Shown one piece after another: positions 8,327 through 17,226 of a DNA stretch of 64,000 nt (position 1 is the first letter of the stretch; each line of letters begins with the position of its first letter). The notes under the pieces were generated by a model, which saw only the letters and a list, made by a program, of their open reading frames with translations, was not told the origin of the DNA and did not search any database. The stretch spans positions 434,001 to 498,000 of the forward strand of contig JADJPK010000004.1 of assembly GCA_016713305.1 (NCBI GenBank), written 5' to 3'. Source of the stretch: Betaproteobacteria bacterium. Its GTDB lineage: Bacteria > Pseudomonadota > Gammaproteobacteria > Burkholderiales > Ga0077523. The position numbers and the translations under genes were made by a program.

Positions 8327-9333
8327 GTCTCTGGGGCTCCGTAATACCCGCGGAACCACTCCACGAAACGCCGGACGCCCTCCTCGATCGGAGTGGACGG
8401 CGCGAATCCCACGGCCGCGGACAGCGCTTCCACATCGGCGAAGGTGGCTTCCACATCGCCAGGCTCCATGGGCAGCGGGCGCACGCTCGCCTTGCGTCCC
8501 AGCGCCTCTTCCAGCAGAGCGATGAAGCGGCTCACCTCGACGGCGTCGTGATTGCCGATGTTGAACAGGCGGAAAGGTGCCCAGCTCCGGTCCGGAGCAC
8601 GCGACGACGCCGGATCGCCCCTCGCGGGAACGTGATCCATCACGCGCACCACGCCTTCCACGATGTCGGTCACGTACGTGAAGTCGCGCAGCGACCTGCC
8701 GTGGTTGAACAGATCGATCGTGCGGCCTTCCATGATCGCCGAGGCGAACAGGATGGGCGACATGTCCGGCCGTCCCCAGGGACCGTAGACGGTGAAGAAG
8801 CGCAGCCCCGTGGTGGGCAGCCCGAACACGTGGCTGTAGGTATGCGCCATCAGCTCGTTCGCGCGCTTGGTCGCCGCATAGAGGCTCACCGGGTGGTCCA
8901 CCGGATCCGTTTCCCGGAAGGGCAGCTTCGTGTTGCCGCCATAGACGCTGGAACTGCTCGCGTAGACGAGATGCGGCGTGGCCGCGTGCCGGCAGGCCTC
9001 CAGCACATTGAGGAAGGCCGTGATGTTGCGATCGACGTAGGCGCGCGGATTGGCGATCGAATACCGGACGCCCGGCTGCGCGGCGAGATGGACGACCCGG
9101 TCGAACGCATGGGCGCGGAACAGACCGTCGACCGCTGCGGCATCGCACAGATCCATGCGGACGAACTCGAAACCGGGGGCGCCGGAAAGCTGCGCGAGCC
9201 GCGCCTCCTTCAGGGACACATCGTAGTAGTCGTTGACCGAATCGACGCCGACGACGCGGTGTCCCGCCTGCGCGAGGCGCTGGACCGTGTGCATGCCGAT
9301 GAATCCGGCGGCGCCCGTCACCAGGACCTTCAT
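8323..9333 (-). CDS. NAD-dependent epimerase, UDP-glucuronate 4-epimerase type
   Basis: Extended SDR of 336 residues. It has the Rossmann motif TGAAGFIG (6-13), the catalytic SSSSVYGG region and YxxxK (Y152, K156). The segment LAAQPGVRYS is characteristic of the UDP-glucuronate 4-epimerase (LspL/CapI/WbpP-like) branch, so the likely reaction is UDP-GlcA to UDP-GalA, supplying an acidic sugar to core or O-antigen. It lies in an ATGA/ATGA chain between a GT2 gene and GT25, so co-translation is likely. A UDP-GlcNAc/GalNAc epimerase is the main alternative. Confidence 0.82.
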   Translation of the reverse strand: MKVLVTGAAGFIGMHTVQRLAQAGHRVVGVDSVNDYYDVSLKEARLAQLSGAPGFEFVRMDLCDAAAVDGLFRAHAFDRVVHLAAQPGVRYSIANPRAYVDRNITAFLNVLEACRHAATPHLVYASSSSVYGGNTKLPFRETDPVDHPVSLYAATKRANELMAHTYSHVFGLPTTGLRFFTVYGPWGRPDMSPILFASAIMEGRTIDLFNHGRSLRDFTYVTDIVEGVVRVMDHVPARGDPASSRAPDRSWAPFRLFNIGNHDAVEVSRFIALLEEALGRKASVRPLPMEPGDVEATFADVEALSAAVGFAPSTPIEEGVRRFVEWFRGYYGAPET

Positions 9334-10163
9334 GATCGCGACGTCTCCGGAGCGCCGGAGTACCGGTCGAGACCGCAACGCGCGCGGATCGTGTCCGCGG
9401 CCAGTACTTCCCGCAGCCTCGCCTGATTGCCGGGCAGACGCGACCGGTCGTTCTCTTCGTGCCACAGGTGGAACACCGGCGCGCCGAAGCGGGCGCTCTT
9501 GTGCTTCACACCGGCACGCAGCAGCCGGACGACGAGGTCCGAATCCTCCATGCCCCAGCCCGTATACGTCTCGTCCAGCCCGTTCACTTTCATCAGGTCG
9601 TCGCGCCATACGGCGAGGTTGCAGGTCTTCACGCCTTCCCACAGGTCCGGCCGCCGCTTGCGCCAGGGTCTGTCGCTCAGCGACAGGAGCGGTGCGAGAC
9701 GGTTGACGTCGCCGGCGATGCGGGCCCCGACCCACCGTCCCCCGGTCCAGCCATGAACGGGAATGCCCTCCGCCAGCACGCGCTCGGTGAAGCGCCGGGA
9801 CAGCAGCACCCGGTTGCCGGCGACGAACCAGCCGCGCTCCGCGAGCGCGCGATGCCGGGCGACGAAGTGCGTGCCCGGAATGCAATCGCCGTCGGTGAAG
9901 ACGATGTACTCGGCGAGCGTTTCGCAGACGGCCTTGTTGCGTATGGCGGCGGCGCGAAATCCGTCGTCCTCGTGCCACACATGCCGGCAGGCGAACGGAG
10001 CCCGTGCGGCGAAGTCGTGCACGAGATCGCCGGTGGCGGCGGTGGATCCGTCATCGGCCACCACCAGTTCGAAGTTGTCGTCCGACTGCGCCGCATATCC
10101 TTCGAGCACCGCCCGCAACGCATCCGGCCGATTATAGGTGGTCACCACGACAGCGAGCTTCAC
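9330..10163 (-). CDS. Glycosyltransferase family 2 with C-terminal galactosyltransferase-type domain
   Basis: GT-A fold transferase of 277 residues. It shows VVTTYNRPDALRAVL at the N-terminus, VADDGST for nucleotide binding, and FTDGDCIP as the DxD metal site. GWGMEDSDLVVRLLRAG is the C-terminal PF02709-like block seen in chondroitin synthase and related enzymes. The start is a GTG at 10163 overlapping the preceding stop (GTGA); the next in-frame starts would remove the first strand. The sugar and acceptor are unknown. It probably acts on the LPS core together with the adjacent WaaE-like transferase. Confidence 0.82.
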   Translation of the reverse strand: MKLAVVVTTYNRPDALRAVLEGYAAQSDDNFELVVADDGSTAATGDLVHDFAARAPFACRHVWHEDDGFRAAAIRNKAVCETLAEYIVFTDGDCIPGTHFVARHRALAERGWFVAGNRVLLSRRFTERVLAEGIPVHGWTGGRWVGARIAGDVNRLAPLLSLSDRPWRKRRPDLWEGVKTCNLAVWRDDLMKVNGLDETYTGWGMEDSDLVVRLLRAGVKHKSARFGAPVFHLWHEENDRSRLPGNQARLREVLAADTIRARCGLDRYSGAPETSRS

Positions 10164-10915
10164 GTGCGCCGGTCCCGCGCGGCGAGCCACGCCTTGAGGT
10201 AGCGGTAGTACGTCCCTTCCGCGTTGGCGACCGCGAGAACGAACCCCTCGCGGCCATCCAGGAAGCCCGCGCGAAACACGTACGTGCGCAGGAAGGCCCA
10301 CAACCCGTGGCCCACCGCACCCCCGATGGACCCGCCCTTGCCGCGGGAGATCCGCATCTGCGCACCGGCCGTCGAATAGCGGTTCATCTTGTCCACGACC
10401 TCGTGCAGCGACACGAAGGACTCGTGCTGGAGCGGCACCGCAAGCCGCGCCACTCGCCCGTCGACGATCACCTTCTCGTGGACGATGTCGTCGGAGAAGC
10501 GGGCGCGATCCCGGCGGAAAAGACGGACGATGTAATCGGGCCACCAGCCCGAGTGGCGCATCTCCCGCCCGCAGAATCGAGACGACCGGGGCACCTCGAA
10601 GGCGACGGCATTGTCCGGCGACTCCAGTCGCCCGCGAATCTCCTCCGCAAGCGCTTCGGTCACCCACTCGTCGGCGTCCAGGGACAGCACCCAGTCCCCG
10701 CGGGCCAGGGCCAGCGCGCGGTTCTTCTGCGGTCCGAACCCGGGCCAGTCCGTGGCCGTCTCCACTCGCGCGCCGCGGCTGCGCGCCAGTGCCACGGTCT
10801 CGTCGTCGCTGCCGGAATCGAGCACGATGATCTCGTCCGCCCAGGCGACCGAATCGAGGCACCGGCCGATCGCCGCCGCTTCGTTCTTGGTGATGACGAT
10901 GACGGAGAGCTTCAA
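10160..10915 (-). CDS. Glycosyltransferase family 2, WaaE/KdtX-like LPS core transferase
   Basis: Compact 251-residue GT2 of the group that includes WaaE/LgtF, beta-glucosyltransferases that extend core heptose I. Visible marks are LSVIVITKNEAAAIGRCL at the start, VLDSGSDDET, and LDADEWV as the DxD. A conserved tail region follows with HEKVIVDGR and AMRISRGK-like sequence. The start is a TTG at 10915 with AGGCGG about nine bases upstream, and it overlaps the previous stop as TTGA. No ATG occurs close enough to give a complete N-terminal strand. The exact linkage cannot be read from sequence. Confidence 0.82.
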   Translation of the reverse strand: MKLSVIVITKNEAAAIGRCLDSVAWADEIIVLDSGSDDETVALARSRGARVETATDWPGFGPQKNRALALARGDWVLSLDADEWVTEALAEEIRGRLESPDNAVAFEVPRSSRFCGREMRHSGWWPDYIVRLFRRDRARFSDDIVHEKVIVDGRVARLAVPLQHESFVSLHEVVDKMNRYSTAGAQMRISRGKGGSIGGAVGHGLWAFLRTYVFRAGFLDGREGFVLAVANAEGTYYRYLKAWLAARDRRT

Positions 10916-12816
10916 CGCGTCGTGCCGCCTGCCGCACGCGGCAGGCTCATCGGGGACGGGGAAGTCGGCTGACGTTCGGCCGGCGCCCCCGCGACGGGCA
11001 CGTATTCGGGAACCCAGCGCTTGAGATCGGTACGGACATCCTCGTCGGTGCGCTCGACGCCCTCGGCGAGCCACTGGGCGAGCTGGGGCAGCAAGCCGTC
11101 GGCGGCCTGTCTCGAACGCGCCACCCGCAGCTTCGGGTGGTGGGTCGGCAGCGTGGCTTCGTCGTCGGCCAGCACCTCCTCGAACAGCTTCTCGCCCGGG
11201 CGCAGCCCGGTGAACACGATGCGGATGTCGTCCTCGCCGAAGCCGGACAGGCGGATCATCTCGCGCGCGAGGTCCACGATCTTCACCGGCTCGCCCATGT
11301 CGAGCACGAAGATCTCGCCGCCGTTGCCCATCACGCCGGCCTGCAGCACGAGCTGGGCGGCTTCCGGAATCGACATGAAGTAGCGCGTCATGTCGGGGTG
11401 CGTGACGGTCACGGGCCCGCCCGCCGCGATCTGCTCGCGGAACTTGGGAATGACGCTTCCGGTGCTGCCCAGCACGTTGCCGAATCTCACCATGACAAAA
11501 CGCGTGTCCGCGTCCGCCTGCAGCGACTGGCACACCATCTCGGCGAGCCGCTTGCTCGTTCCCATGACGCTGGTCGGATTGACGGCCTTGTCGGTGGATA
11601 CCAGCACGAACTTCCCGACGCCTGCCTCGATGGCAGCGGCAGCCGTTCGCCACGTGCCCAGCACGTTGTTGCGCACGCCCTCCCAGGTGTTGCCGGATTC
11701 CACCATGGGCACGTGCTTGTAGGCAGCCGCGTGGAATACGACCGCTGGCCGCCAGAGGGTCATCGCGGTTCGCAACCGGTGGGGGTCCTTGACGTCGCCG
11801 AGGATGCACACCACGCGTGTCCCGGGCGCCCGTGCCAGAAACTCCTGCTCGATCGTGTACAGCGCGAACTCGTTGAGTTCGTACAACACGATCGTCGCCG
11901 GCCTGTAGCGGGCCACCTGCCTGCACAGTTCGGATCCGATGGACCCGCCCGCTCCCGTCACCATCACGACCGCGCCTTCGAGCCACTGCTTGAGGCCGGA
12001 GCTGTCGAGCTCGACCGGATCGCGCCCGAGGAGATCGTCGACCTCCACCGGCCGCATGGCGGACAGACTGACGCGTCCGGAGACGAGATCGTCGTAGGAA
12101 GGCACGGTCATGGCCTTGACCCTGGCCTCGCGGCACAGTTCGATGGCGCGCTTGCGCGCGCCGTGCAACTGCCCCGGCAGGGCGATCACTGCCAGCCCCA
12201 CGTCCAGCGTCTGGGCGAGCCGCGGAAGATCCTGCAGCCGGCCGATCACCTTCACACCATGGATCTCGCGCCCCTGCTTGGCGGGGTCGTCGTCGAGCAT
12301 GCCGACCACGAGCCATTCATTGTTGCGGGCGACGGACTCCAGCAACCGCGCGGCAGCCCCGCCCGCCCCCAGAACGATGGCGCGCTTGGCATCGAGGCGC
12401 GACAGCCGGACCAGGTGGCCTTCCTTCCAGGCGCGGTAGAGAACCCGGCTGCCGGCCATGATGGCGATGAGCAGGATCGGATACAGGACCAGCACCGAAC
12501 GCGGCGTTTCACGCAGCTGGAAGAAGAAGAGCACGAGGGCGATGGTCATCGCCCCCATGGCTGCGGCCACCACGATGCGGCGGAAATCCGTGAGGCTGGC
12601 ATAGCGCCATAGCCCGCGATAGAGACTCAAACGCCAGAAGATGGCGGCCTGGGCCGGCAGGATCCAGAGGAGCTTCGACCACATGCTGGCGAGAAACTCC
12701 GGCGGCGTCTCGAAATTGAATCGCAGCAGGAAAGCGAACACCCATGCCGCGGCGCAGGCGACGATGTCGTGCAAGAACGCGGTGAAGTTCCGGCCGAAGG
12801 CCTTCAGGTTGTCCAA
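10912..12816 (-). CDS. Membrane-anchored NDP-sugar 4,6-dehydratase (FlaA1/WbpM/CapD family)
   Basis: Large polysaccharide-biosynthesis SDR of 634 residues with about four N-terminal membrane helices (about 12-125). A first Rossmann-like CoA-binding domain begins at VLGAGGAAARLLE (148-160). The catalytic SDR domain follows with TGAGGSIGSE (287-296). The active site reads TDKAVNPTSVMGTSK: the usual Tyr is Met418, paired with Lys422, as in WbpM, FlaA1 and PglF. UDP-GlcNAc 4,6-dehydration to a 4-keto-6-deoxy sugar is therefore likely (QuiNAc, FucNAc or bacillosamine-type). The start is a TTG at 12816 with GAGAGA upstream. A promoter-like sequence lies about 190 bases upstream. Confidence 0.88.
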   Translation of the reverse strand: MDNLKAFGRNFTAFLHDIVACAAAWVFAFLLRFNFETPPEFLASMWSKLLWILPAQAAIFWRLSLYRGLWRYASLTDFRRIVVAAAMGAMTIALVLFFFQLRETPRSVLVLYPILLIAIMAGSRVLYRAWKEGHLVRLSRLDAKRAIVLGAGGAAARLLESVARNNEWLVVGMLDDDPAKQGREIHGVKVIGRLQDLPRLAQTLDVGLAVIALPGQLHGARKRAIELCREARVKAMTVPSYDDLVSGRVSLSAMRPVEVDDLLGRDPVELDSSGLKQWLEGAVVMVTGAGGSIGSELCRQVARYRPATIVLYELNEFALYTIEQEFLARAPGTRVVCILGDVKDPHRLRTAMTLWRPAVVFHAAAYKHVPMVESGNTWEGVRNNVLGTWRTAAAAIEAGVGKFVLVSTDKAVNPTSVMGTSKRLAEMVCQSLQADADTRFVMVRFGNVLGSTGSVIPKFREQIAAGGPVTVTHPDMTRYFMSIPEAAQLVLQAGVMGNGGEIFVLDMGEPVKIVDLAREMIRLSGFGEDDIRIVFTGLRPGEKLFEEVLADDEATLPTHHPKLRVARSRQAADGLLPQLAQWLAEGVERTDEDVRTDLKRWVPEYVPVAGAPAERQPTSPSPMSLPRAAGGTTR

Positions 12817-12998
12817 GGAGTTCTCTCGGATACGGCCGCGCCGCAGGGGCGGGACGCCTCGTGATCCGGCAGGGTCGACGGGACAGACGACGGTTCCGCG
12901 ACGCGCCAAGGTGCGGCTCGGCAAGTTCCGAATGGCATGCGGCAGGCGCGGTCCCGTGACTCCATCGCCTGGACCCGGCTCTCGTGAAGCAATCCGGA

Positions 12999-13028
12999 AT
13001 TGTAGGTGCAGCGCCGTGCTGTCTTCAA
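12999..13028 (-). promoter_or_regulatory. Candidate sigma70 promoter for the WbpM-like gene
   Basis: On the - strand TTGAAG (13028-13023) and TACAAT (13004-12999) are separated by 18 bases. They lie in the 241-base gap after the WbpL-like gene and would give a leader of about 180 bases. It would allow the 5255-12816 group to be transcribed apart from the upstream genes. Confidence 0.42.
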
Positions 13029-13057
13029 TCGAGCGGCCTGCCCCGCAGGCGCGGCGC

Positions 13058-14050
13058 TCACTCGCCTGCCTCCTGCCGATTCCGCGCGGCGGCGAAGCGA
13101 TGCCACCTCCGGTCGACCCAGGCACCGGCCACGGCGTAGACGGCGGCGAGCGCCACGGCAGCGATCGCCTGTGCGGCAGGGGTGGCGCGACAGGCCAGCA
13201 GCGCAACCAGGGCGGACAGCGCCATCAGCCCGTATTCCGCGAGTGCCGTGCGCCGGTGGCCGAAGCCGAGCTGGACCAGCCGTTGGTAGTAGTGCGAACG
13301 GTGTGCCTCCCAGAAGCGCTCGCCCCGGGCCATGCGGCGGATCAGCGTGACGCTCGCGTCGGCCACGAACGGGCCGAAGGCGACCGCCGGAAACCACAGC
13401 GGCCACGCGCCACGCGCCCAGCCCAGCAGCCCGAGGGATGCGGCGAGAAAGCCCAGCGGTATGGAGCCGGCATCACCCATGAACACCCGGGCGGGGTGGA
13501 AATTGAAGTGCAGGAAGGCCGCGGCAGCGGCCGCGATGCCGATCGAGGCGGTGAGCAGCATGGCGTCACCGGACATCCCGGCCGCCGCAGCGTACGCACC
13601 GAAGCCGATGAGGGCCATGCCTCCCGCCAGTCCGTCCGAACCGTCCATGAAGTTGTAGAGGTTCGTCATCCAGACGACGGCGAGGGCCGCGGCCCCGGCC
13701 GCGAACCAGGACCAGGCGCCGCCCGCCACGGCGGCGAGAAGCAGCCCTGCGGCGACGAAATGGGCGCCGAATCGCGCGGCAATGGGCAGCCCCTTGCGAT
13801 CGTCCGCGAACGACACGGCTGCGAGGAATGCCGTGGCGCTCACCACGGTCCAGGGCATCCCGGCGATCAGCAGCGCGGGCAGCACACCGGCCATGATGCC
13901 CAGCCCGCCGATCCTGGGAACGGGAGTCGAATGGAGCGAGCGCTCGTTGGGACGGTCCAGAACCCGCGATGCGCGGCCGGACCGGAGCAGCCAGACGATC
14001 ACCACAAGACACGCCGAGGCACCCACGGCGAAGGCGGCAAGCGCGATCAG
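13058..14050 (-). CDS. Polyprenyl-phosphate GlcNAc/FucNAc-1-P transferase (WbpL/WecA/MraY family)
   Basis: Integral membrane enzyme that starts O-unit synthesis by moving a HexNAc-1-phosphate from UDP-sugar to undecaprenyl phosphate. The product has about 330 residues and ten or eleven membrane helices. Family motifs are MTNLYNFMDGSDGLAGG (Mg2+/catalytic aspartates), VFMGDAGSIPLGF and the loop FWEAHRSHYYQRLVQLG, whose HYYQR form is typical of WbpL-like enzymes. No ATG, GTG or TTG gives a complete first helix. A CTG at 14050, preceded by GGTGAG and overlapping the upstream stop as CTGA, is the best start. The pairing with a WbpM-like dehydratase mirrors P. aeruginosa. Confidence 0.82.
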   Translation of the reverse strand: MIALAAFAVGASACLVVIVWLLRSGRASRVLDRPNERSLHSTPVPRIGGLGIMAGVLPALLIAGMPWTVVSATAFLAAVSFADDRKGLPIAARFGAHFVAAGLLLAAVAGGAWSWFAAGAAALAVVWMTNLYNFMDGSDGLAGGMALIGFGAYAAAAGMSGDAMLLTASIGIAAAAAAFLHFNFHPARVFMGDAGSIPLGFLAASLGLLGWARGAWPLWFPAVAFGPFVADASVTLIRRMARGERFWEAHRSHYYQRLVQLGFGHRRTALAEYGLMALSALVALLACRATPAAQAIAAVALAAVYAVAGAWVDRRWHRFAAARNRQEAGE

Positions 14051-15234
14051 GATCTCACCCGCCGGTCGGACGCCTGCGGCAGTGGCGCGGACAGCCGGTG
14101 TTCCACGGCACCGGCAGCGCTGCGATAGACATCCAGCGTCTCGCGGATGACGCGGTCGAGCGAGAACTCCTGCTCCGCCCGTTCGCGCCCCCGCCTTCCC
14201 ATGCGCTCTCGCAGCGAGCCGGATGCCACCAGCCTGCGAAGCGCATCGGCCAGGCGTGCATCGTCGCGCGCGGGAACCAGGAAACCGTTGTCGCCGTCGC
14301 GCACGACCTCCCGGCAACCGGGAACGTCGGTCGTCACGATGGGCCGCGCGCACGCGGCCGCTTCGATCAGGGCCTTGGGCAGTCCCTCGCGATAGGAAGG
14401 CAGACAGACCACGTGCGCCTGCTGGAAGACGGCGGTCATGTCCGTGCGCCATCCCCAGTACTCCACCACCCCTTCGGCTTCCCACGCCTTCAGCTGCGCT
14501 TCGTCGATGCACGCCGGGTTCTCGGGATCGGGCGAGCCGACCAGCGCGAAGCGCGCGGCAACCCCGGAACGCCTGAGGGACCGCGCCGCGGCCACGAACT
14601 CCTCCACGCCCTTGTCCCGCAGCATGCGTGCCGGCAGGACCACGAGCGGGTCTCCGTCGGGTTCGGGTACGACGGTGAAGCGGTCGGGATCCACACCGGA
14701 ACCCCGGATGAGCGTGACCCTGGGACGGTGGACGATGCGCTCGCGGACGAAGTGTTCGACGTCATCGGCGTTCTGCAGGATGAGCCGCGCATTGTCGCGG
14801 TCGAGCAGCAGATGGAACGCCGCACGCACCACCGGGCGCAGCGCGCGCGCCTTGAGATCGCGTGAGGCAAAGACGTAACCGAGTCCCGCGACCGCATTGA
14901 CGACCGCCGGAACGCCCGTCAGGCGTGCCGCGATGCATCCGTACAACACCGGCTTGATCGCGACCTGGTGAACGATGTCGGGCCGCACGCGCCGGAAGAC
15001 GCTCACGACCTCCCGCAGCGCGGACCACTCCCGCAGAGGATGGGTGCTGCGTCGCGACCAGTGGAGGGGGATGAGATCGAGACCGGCATCGCGGATACGG
15101 TCACCGTCCCTGGTGACACGCGTGGCAACGGTAACGTGGTAACCCGCCTCGCGCGCGGCAATGGCGAGCGGCAGACGGTGGGAGCAGAAGAACCAGTCCT
15201 CGCTGATGAGGAAAAGCAGCCGCGGTGCGTTCAC
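14047..15234 (-). CDS. Glycosyltransferase family 4
   Basis: GT-B fold transferase of 395 residues, retaining type. The N-terminal domain starts LLFLISEDWFFCSHRLPLA, and the C-terminal donor domain has the family E-x7-E motif in EGLPKALIEAAACARPIVTTD. The N-terminal form (EDWFFCSHR) is that of the WbpJ/PglA-like GalNAc/FucNAc transferases encoded with WbpL-type genes, so it may add the second sugar of the O-unit. The start is a GTG at 15234 overlapping the asnB stop (GTGA), with AGGGGG upstream. Donor and linkage are inferred only. Confidence 0.85.
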   Translation of the reverse strand: MNAPRLLFLISEDWFFCSHRLPLAIAAREAGYHVTVATRVTRDGDRIRDAGLDLIPLHWSRRSTHPLREWSALREVVSVFRRVRPDIVHQVAIKPVLYGCIAARLTGVPAVVNAVAGLGYVFASRDLKARALRPVVRAAFHLLLDRDNARLILQNADDVEHFVRERIVHRPRVTLIRGSGVDPDRFTVVPEPDGDPLVVLPARMLRDKGVEEFVAAARSLRRSGVAARFALVGSPDPENPACIDEAQLKAWEAEGVVEYWGWRTDMTAVFQQAHVVCLPSYREGLPKALIEAAACARPIVTTDVPGCREVVRDGDNGFLVPARDDARLADALRRLVASGSLRERMGRRGRERAEQEFSLDRVIRETLDVYRSAAGAVEHRLSAPLPQASDRRVRS

Positions 15235-17198
15235 CCGGTGAGCCCCCTGCCCCACGTATCGAGCCATGCTTCGAACATTAGCACGACCCACAGACGGTGT
15301 TGCCAGTTGCGGGCGCCGGACTGGTGCTCTGTCCAGCAGCGGCGGATGGGCATGGGATCGAGGAAACCTTCCCGCCTCAGGCGCGCCTCGTCCAACAGCG
15401 ATTCCGCCCACTCGCGCAGCGGGCCCCGCAGCCACGCGTCGAGCGGAATGCCGAAGCCCATCTTGGGACGTTCCACGAGTTCACGCGGCACGTGTCTGAA
15501 CAGGACCTCGCGCAGGATCTTCTTTCCCCGCCGGCCATCGACCTTGAAGGACGCCGGTAGCGTCCATGCAAATTCGACGACGCGATGGTCGAGGAACGGC
15601 ACGCGGGTTTCGAGACTCGTCCCCATCGCCGCACGGTCGACCTTGACGAGGATATCGTCGGGCAGGTACCCCAGCGTGTCGCGGAACATCATGGACTCGG
15701 CCGACGTGAGCCCGGCAGGAACGTCCATGGAAAGCCAGTCGCTTGCGGCTGTCCCGCTGCCCCGGACCAATCCCTCGGGCCAGATCGAAGTCAGCTGCTC
15801 GTAGAGCCGCGAGGCATCCGCGGCGCCCAGCAGGCCCGCCAGTTTGTGAACCCGGTCGCCCACCGCTCGGTGGACGCTCAGGGACGGAACGACACGGGAG
15901 GCCGTTCGCGCCGCGGCATCCCACGCCCCCGGAGGAATCCCGCGCAGCAGGGCCGCTGCAGCCTGCCGAAGCGCGGCGGGCGTGCGCCGCCCCCACGCGT
16001 CCAGGCGGCTCGCGAGGCGGTGACGGTTGTAGCCGCCGAAGACCTCGTCGCCGGCATCTCCGGAGAGGCTCACGGTCACGTGACGCCGGGCCAGAGCGGA
16101 GACCAGATGCGTCGGAATCTGCGACGAATCGGCGAACGGTTCGTCGTATAGATGGGCCAGTCGCGGGACGACGGCACGGGCTTCCTCCGGCGACAGGATC
16201 CACTCCGTGTGATCGGTGCCCAGATGGGCGGCGACGGCACGGGCATCGGCAGCCTCGTCGTAATCGCCTTCGCGAAAACCGATCGTGAACGTCTTGACCG
16301 GTCTCGATCCGGCGGCCTGCATGAGCGCGACGATGGTGGAGGAATCGATGCCGCCGGACAGGAACGCTCCCAGCGGCACATCGGCCACCATCTGCGACTT
16401 CACGACGCCTCCGAGCAATGCGTGGAGAGCGTCGGCCGCCTGGGCCTCCGATCCCGCGAAGGGTTGTGACCGCCCGCGTTCGACGGCGGCGGCGAGCGAC
16501 CAGTAGGCCTGCGACGGCACCGTCTCGCGTCGGTTCAGCTGCGCTTCGGGGATCTCGAGCACATGCCCGGGGGTCAGCTTGCGGATGCCCCGGTAGATGG
16601 AGCGCGGGGCCGGCACGCAGGCATGCCGCGCATACAGGGCCAGCGCCTCGCGGTCGATCTCGGCGCGAAACGCAGGGCTCGCGCGCAGCGCCTTCAGTTC
16701 CGAGGCGAAGAAGAACGTGCTTCCCGACCAGCCGTAGTACAACGGCTTCTCACCGAAGCGGTCGCGGGCCAGCACCAGGGTGCGCGAACGGCGGTCCCAC
16801 AGCACAAAGGCGAACATCCCGGTCATGCGTTCCAGGGCACGCCGCACGCCCCAACGCCCGATCGCGGCCAGCATCACCTCCGTGTCGGAATGTCCTCGCC
16901 AATCGGCACCGCCGCCCCGATCCAGTTCGGCGCGCAATTCCTGGAAGTTGTAGATCTCGCCGTTGAAGACGATGACCCGATGGCCATCGCGGGACGACAT
17001 GGGCTGGTGGCCTTCGGGGGAGAGATCGACGATCGACAGGCGGCGGTGGGCCAGGACGATGCCTGCGGCGGCATCGCACCAGATCCCGTCGTCGTCCGGG
17101 CCGCGATGGCCGATGGTCCGCGCCATGCCGCGAACCTCGTCCTCGGCTGCCTCCGCGATCATCGGACCCGGGCGCCAGAAACCGGCGATTCCGCACAT
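15231..17198 (-). CDS. asnB: Asparagine synthase (glutamine-hydrolysing), AsnB/WbpS type
   Basis: Glutamine-dependent amidotransferase of 655 residues. Cys2 after the initiator Met is the N-terminal nucleophile; NGEIYNF and the following loop form the glutaminase site. The synthetase half carries the ATP pyrophosphatase loop SGGIDSS (281-287) and later SGDAGDEVFGGY. In polysaccharide loci such proteins often amidate uronic acids rather than make asparagine, which would fit the nearby UDP-GlcA epimerase; this is inference. The start at 17198 has GGAGAG about eight bases upstream, and a 28-base gap separates it from the preceding GT2 gene. Confidence 0.9.
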   Translation of the reverse strand: MCGIAGFWRPGPMIAEAAEDEVRGMARTIGHRGPDDDGIWCDAAAGIVLAHRRLSIVDLSPEGHQPMSSRDGHRVIVFNGEIYNFQELRAELDRGGGADWRGHSDTEVMLAAIGRWGVRRALERMTGMFAFVLWDRRSRTLVLARDRFGEKPLYYGWSGSTFFFASELKALRASPAFRAEIDREALALYARHACVPAPRSIYRGIRKLTPGHVLEIPEAQLNRRETVPSQAYWSLAAAVERGRSQPFAGSEAQAADALHALLGGVVKSQMVADVPLGAFLSGGIDSSTIVALMQAAGSRPVKTFTIGFREGDYDEAADARAVAAHLGTDHTEWILSPEEARAVVPRLAHLYDEPFADSSQIPTHLVSALARRHVTVSLSGDAGDEVFGGYNRHRLASRLDAWGRRTPAALRQAAAALLRGIPPGAWDAAARTASRVVPSLSVHRAVGDRVHKLAGLLGAADASRLYEQLTSIWPEGLVRGSGTAASDWLSMDVPAGLTSAESMMFRDTLGYLPDDILVKVDRAAMGTSLETRVPFLDHRVVEFAWTLPASFKVDGRRGKKILREVLFRHVPRELVERPKMGFGIPLDAWLRGPLREWAESLLDEARLRREGFLDPMPIRRCWTEHQSGARNWQHRLWVVLMFEAWLDTWGRGLTG

Positions 17199-17226
17199 CA
17201 GCCGCGCTCTCCGCGTGTCCCGGGCT

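Noticed and set aside
10912..13206. A longer start for the WbpM-like protein (764 codons)
   Set aside because: The extra N-terminal 130 residues are atypical in composition, contain the promoter-like sequence and lack family similarity; TTG at 12816 with GAGAGA fits the normal length.
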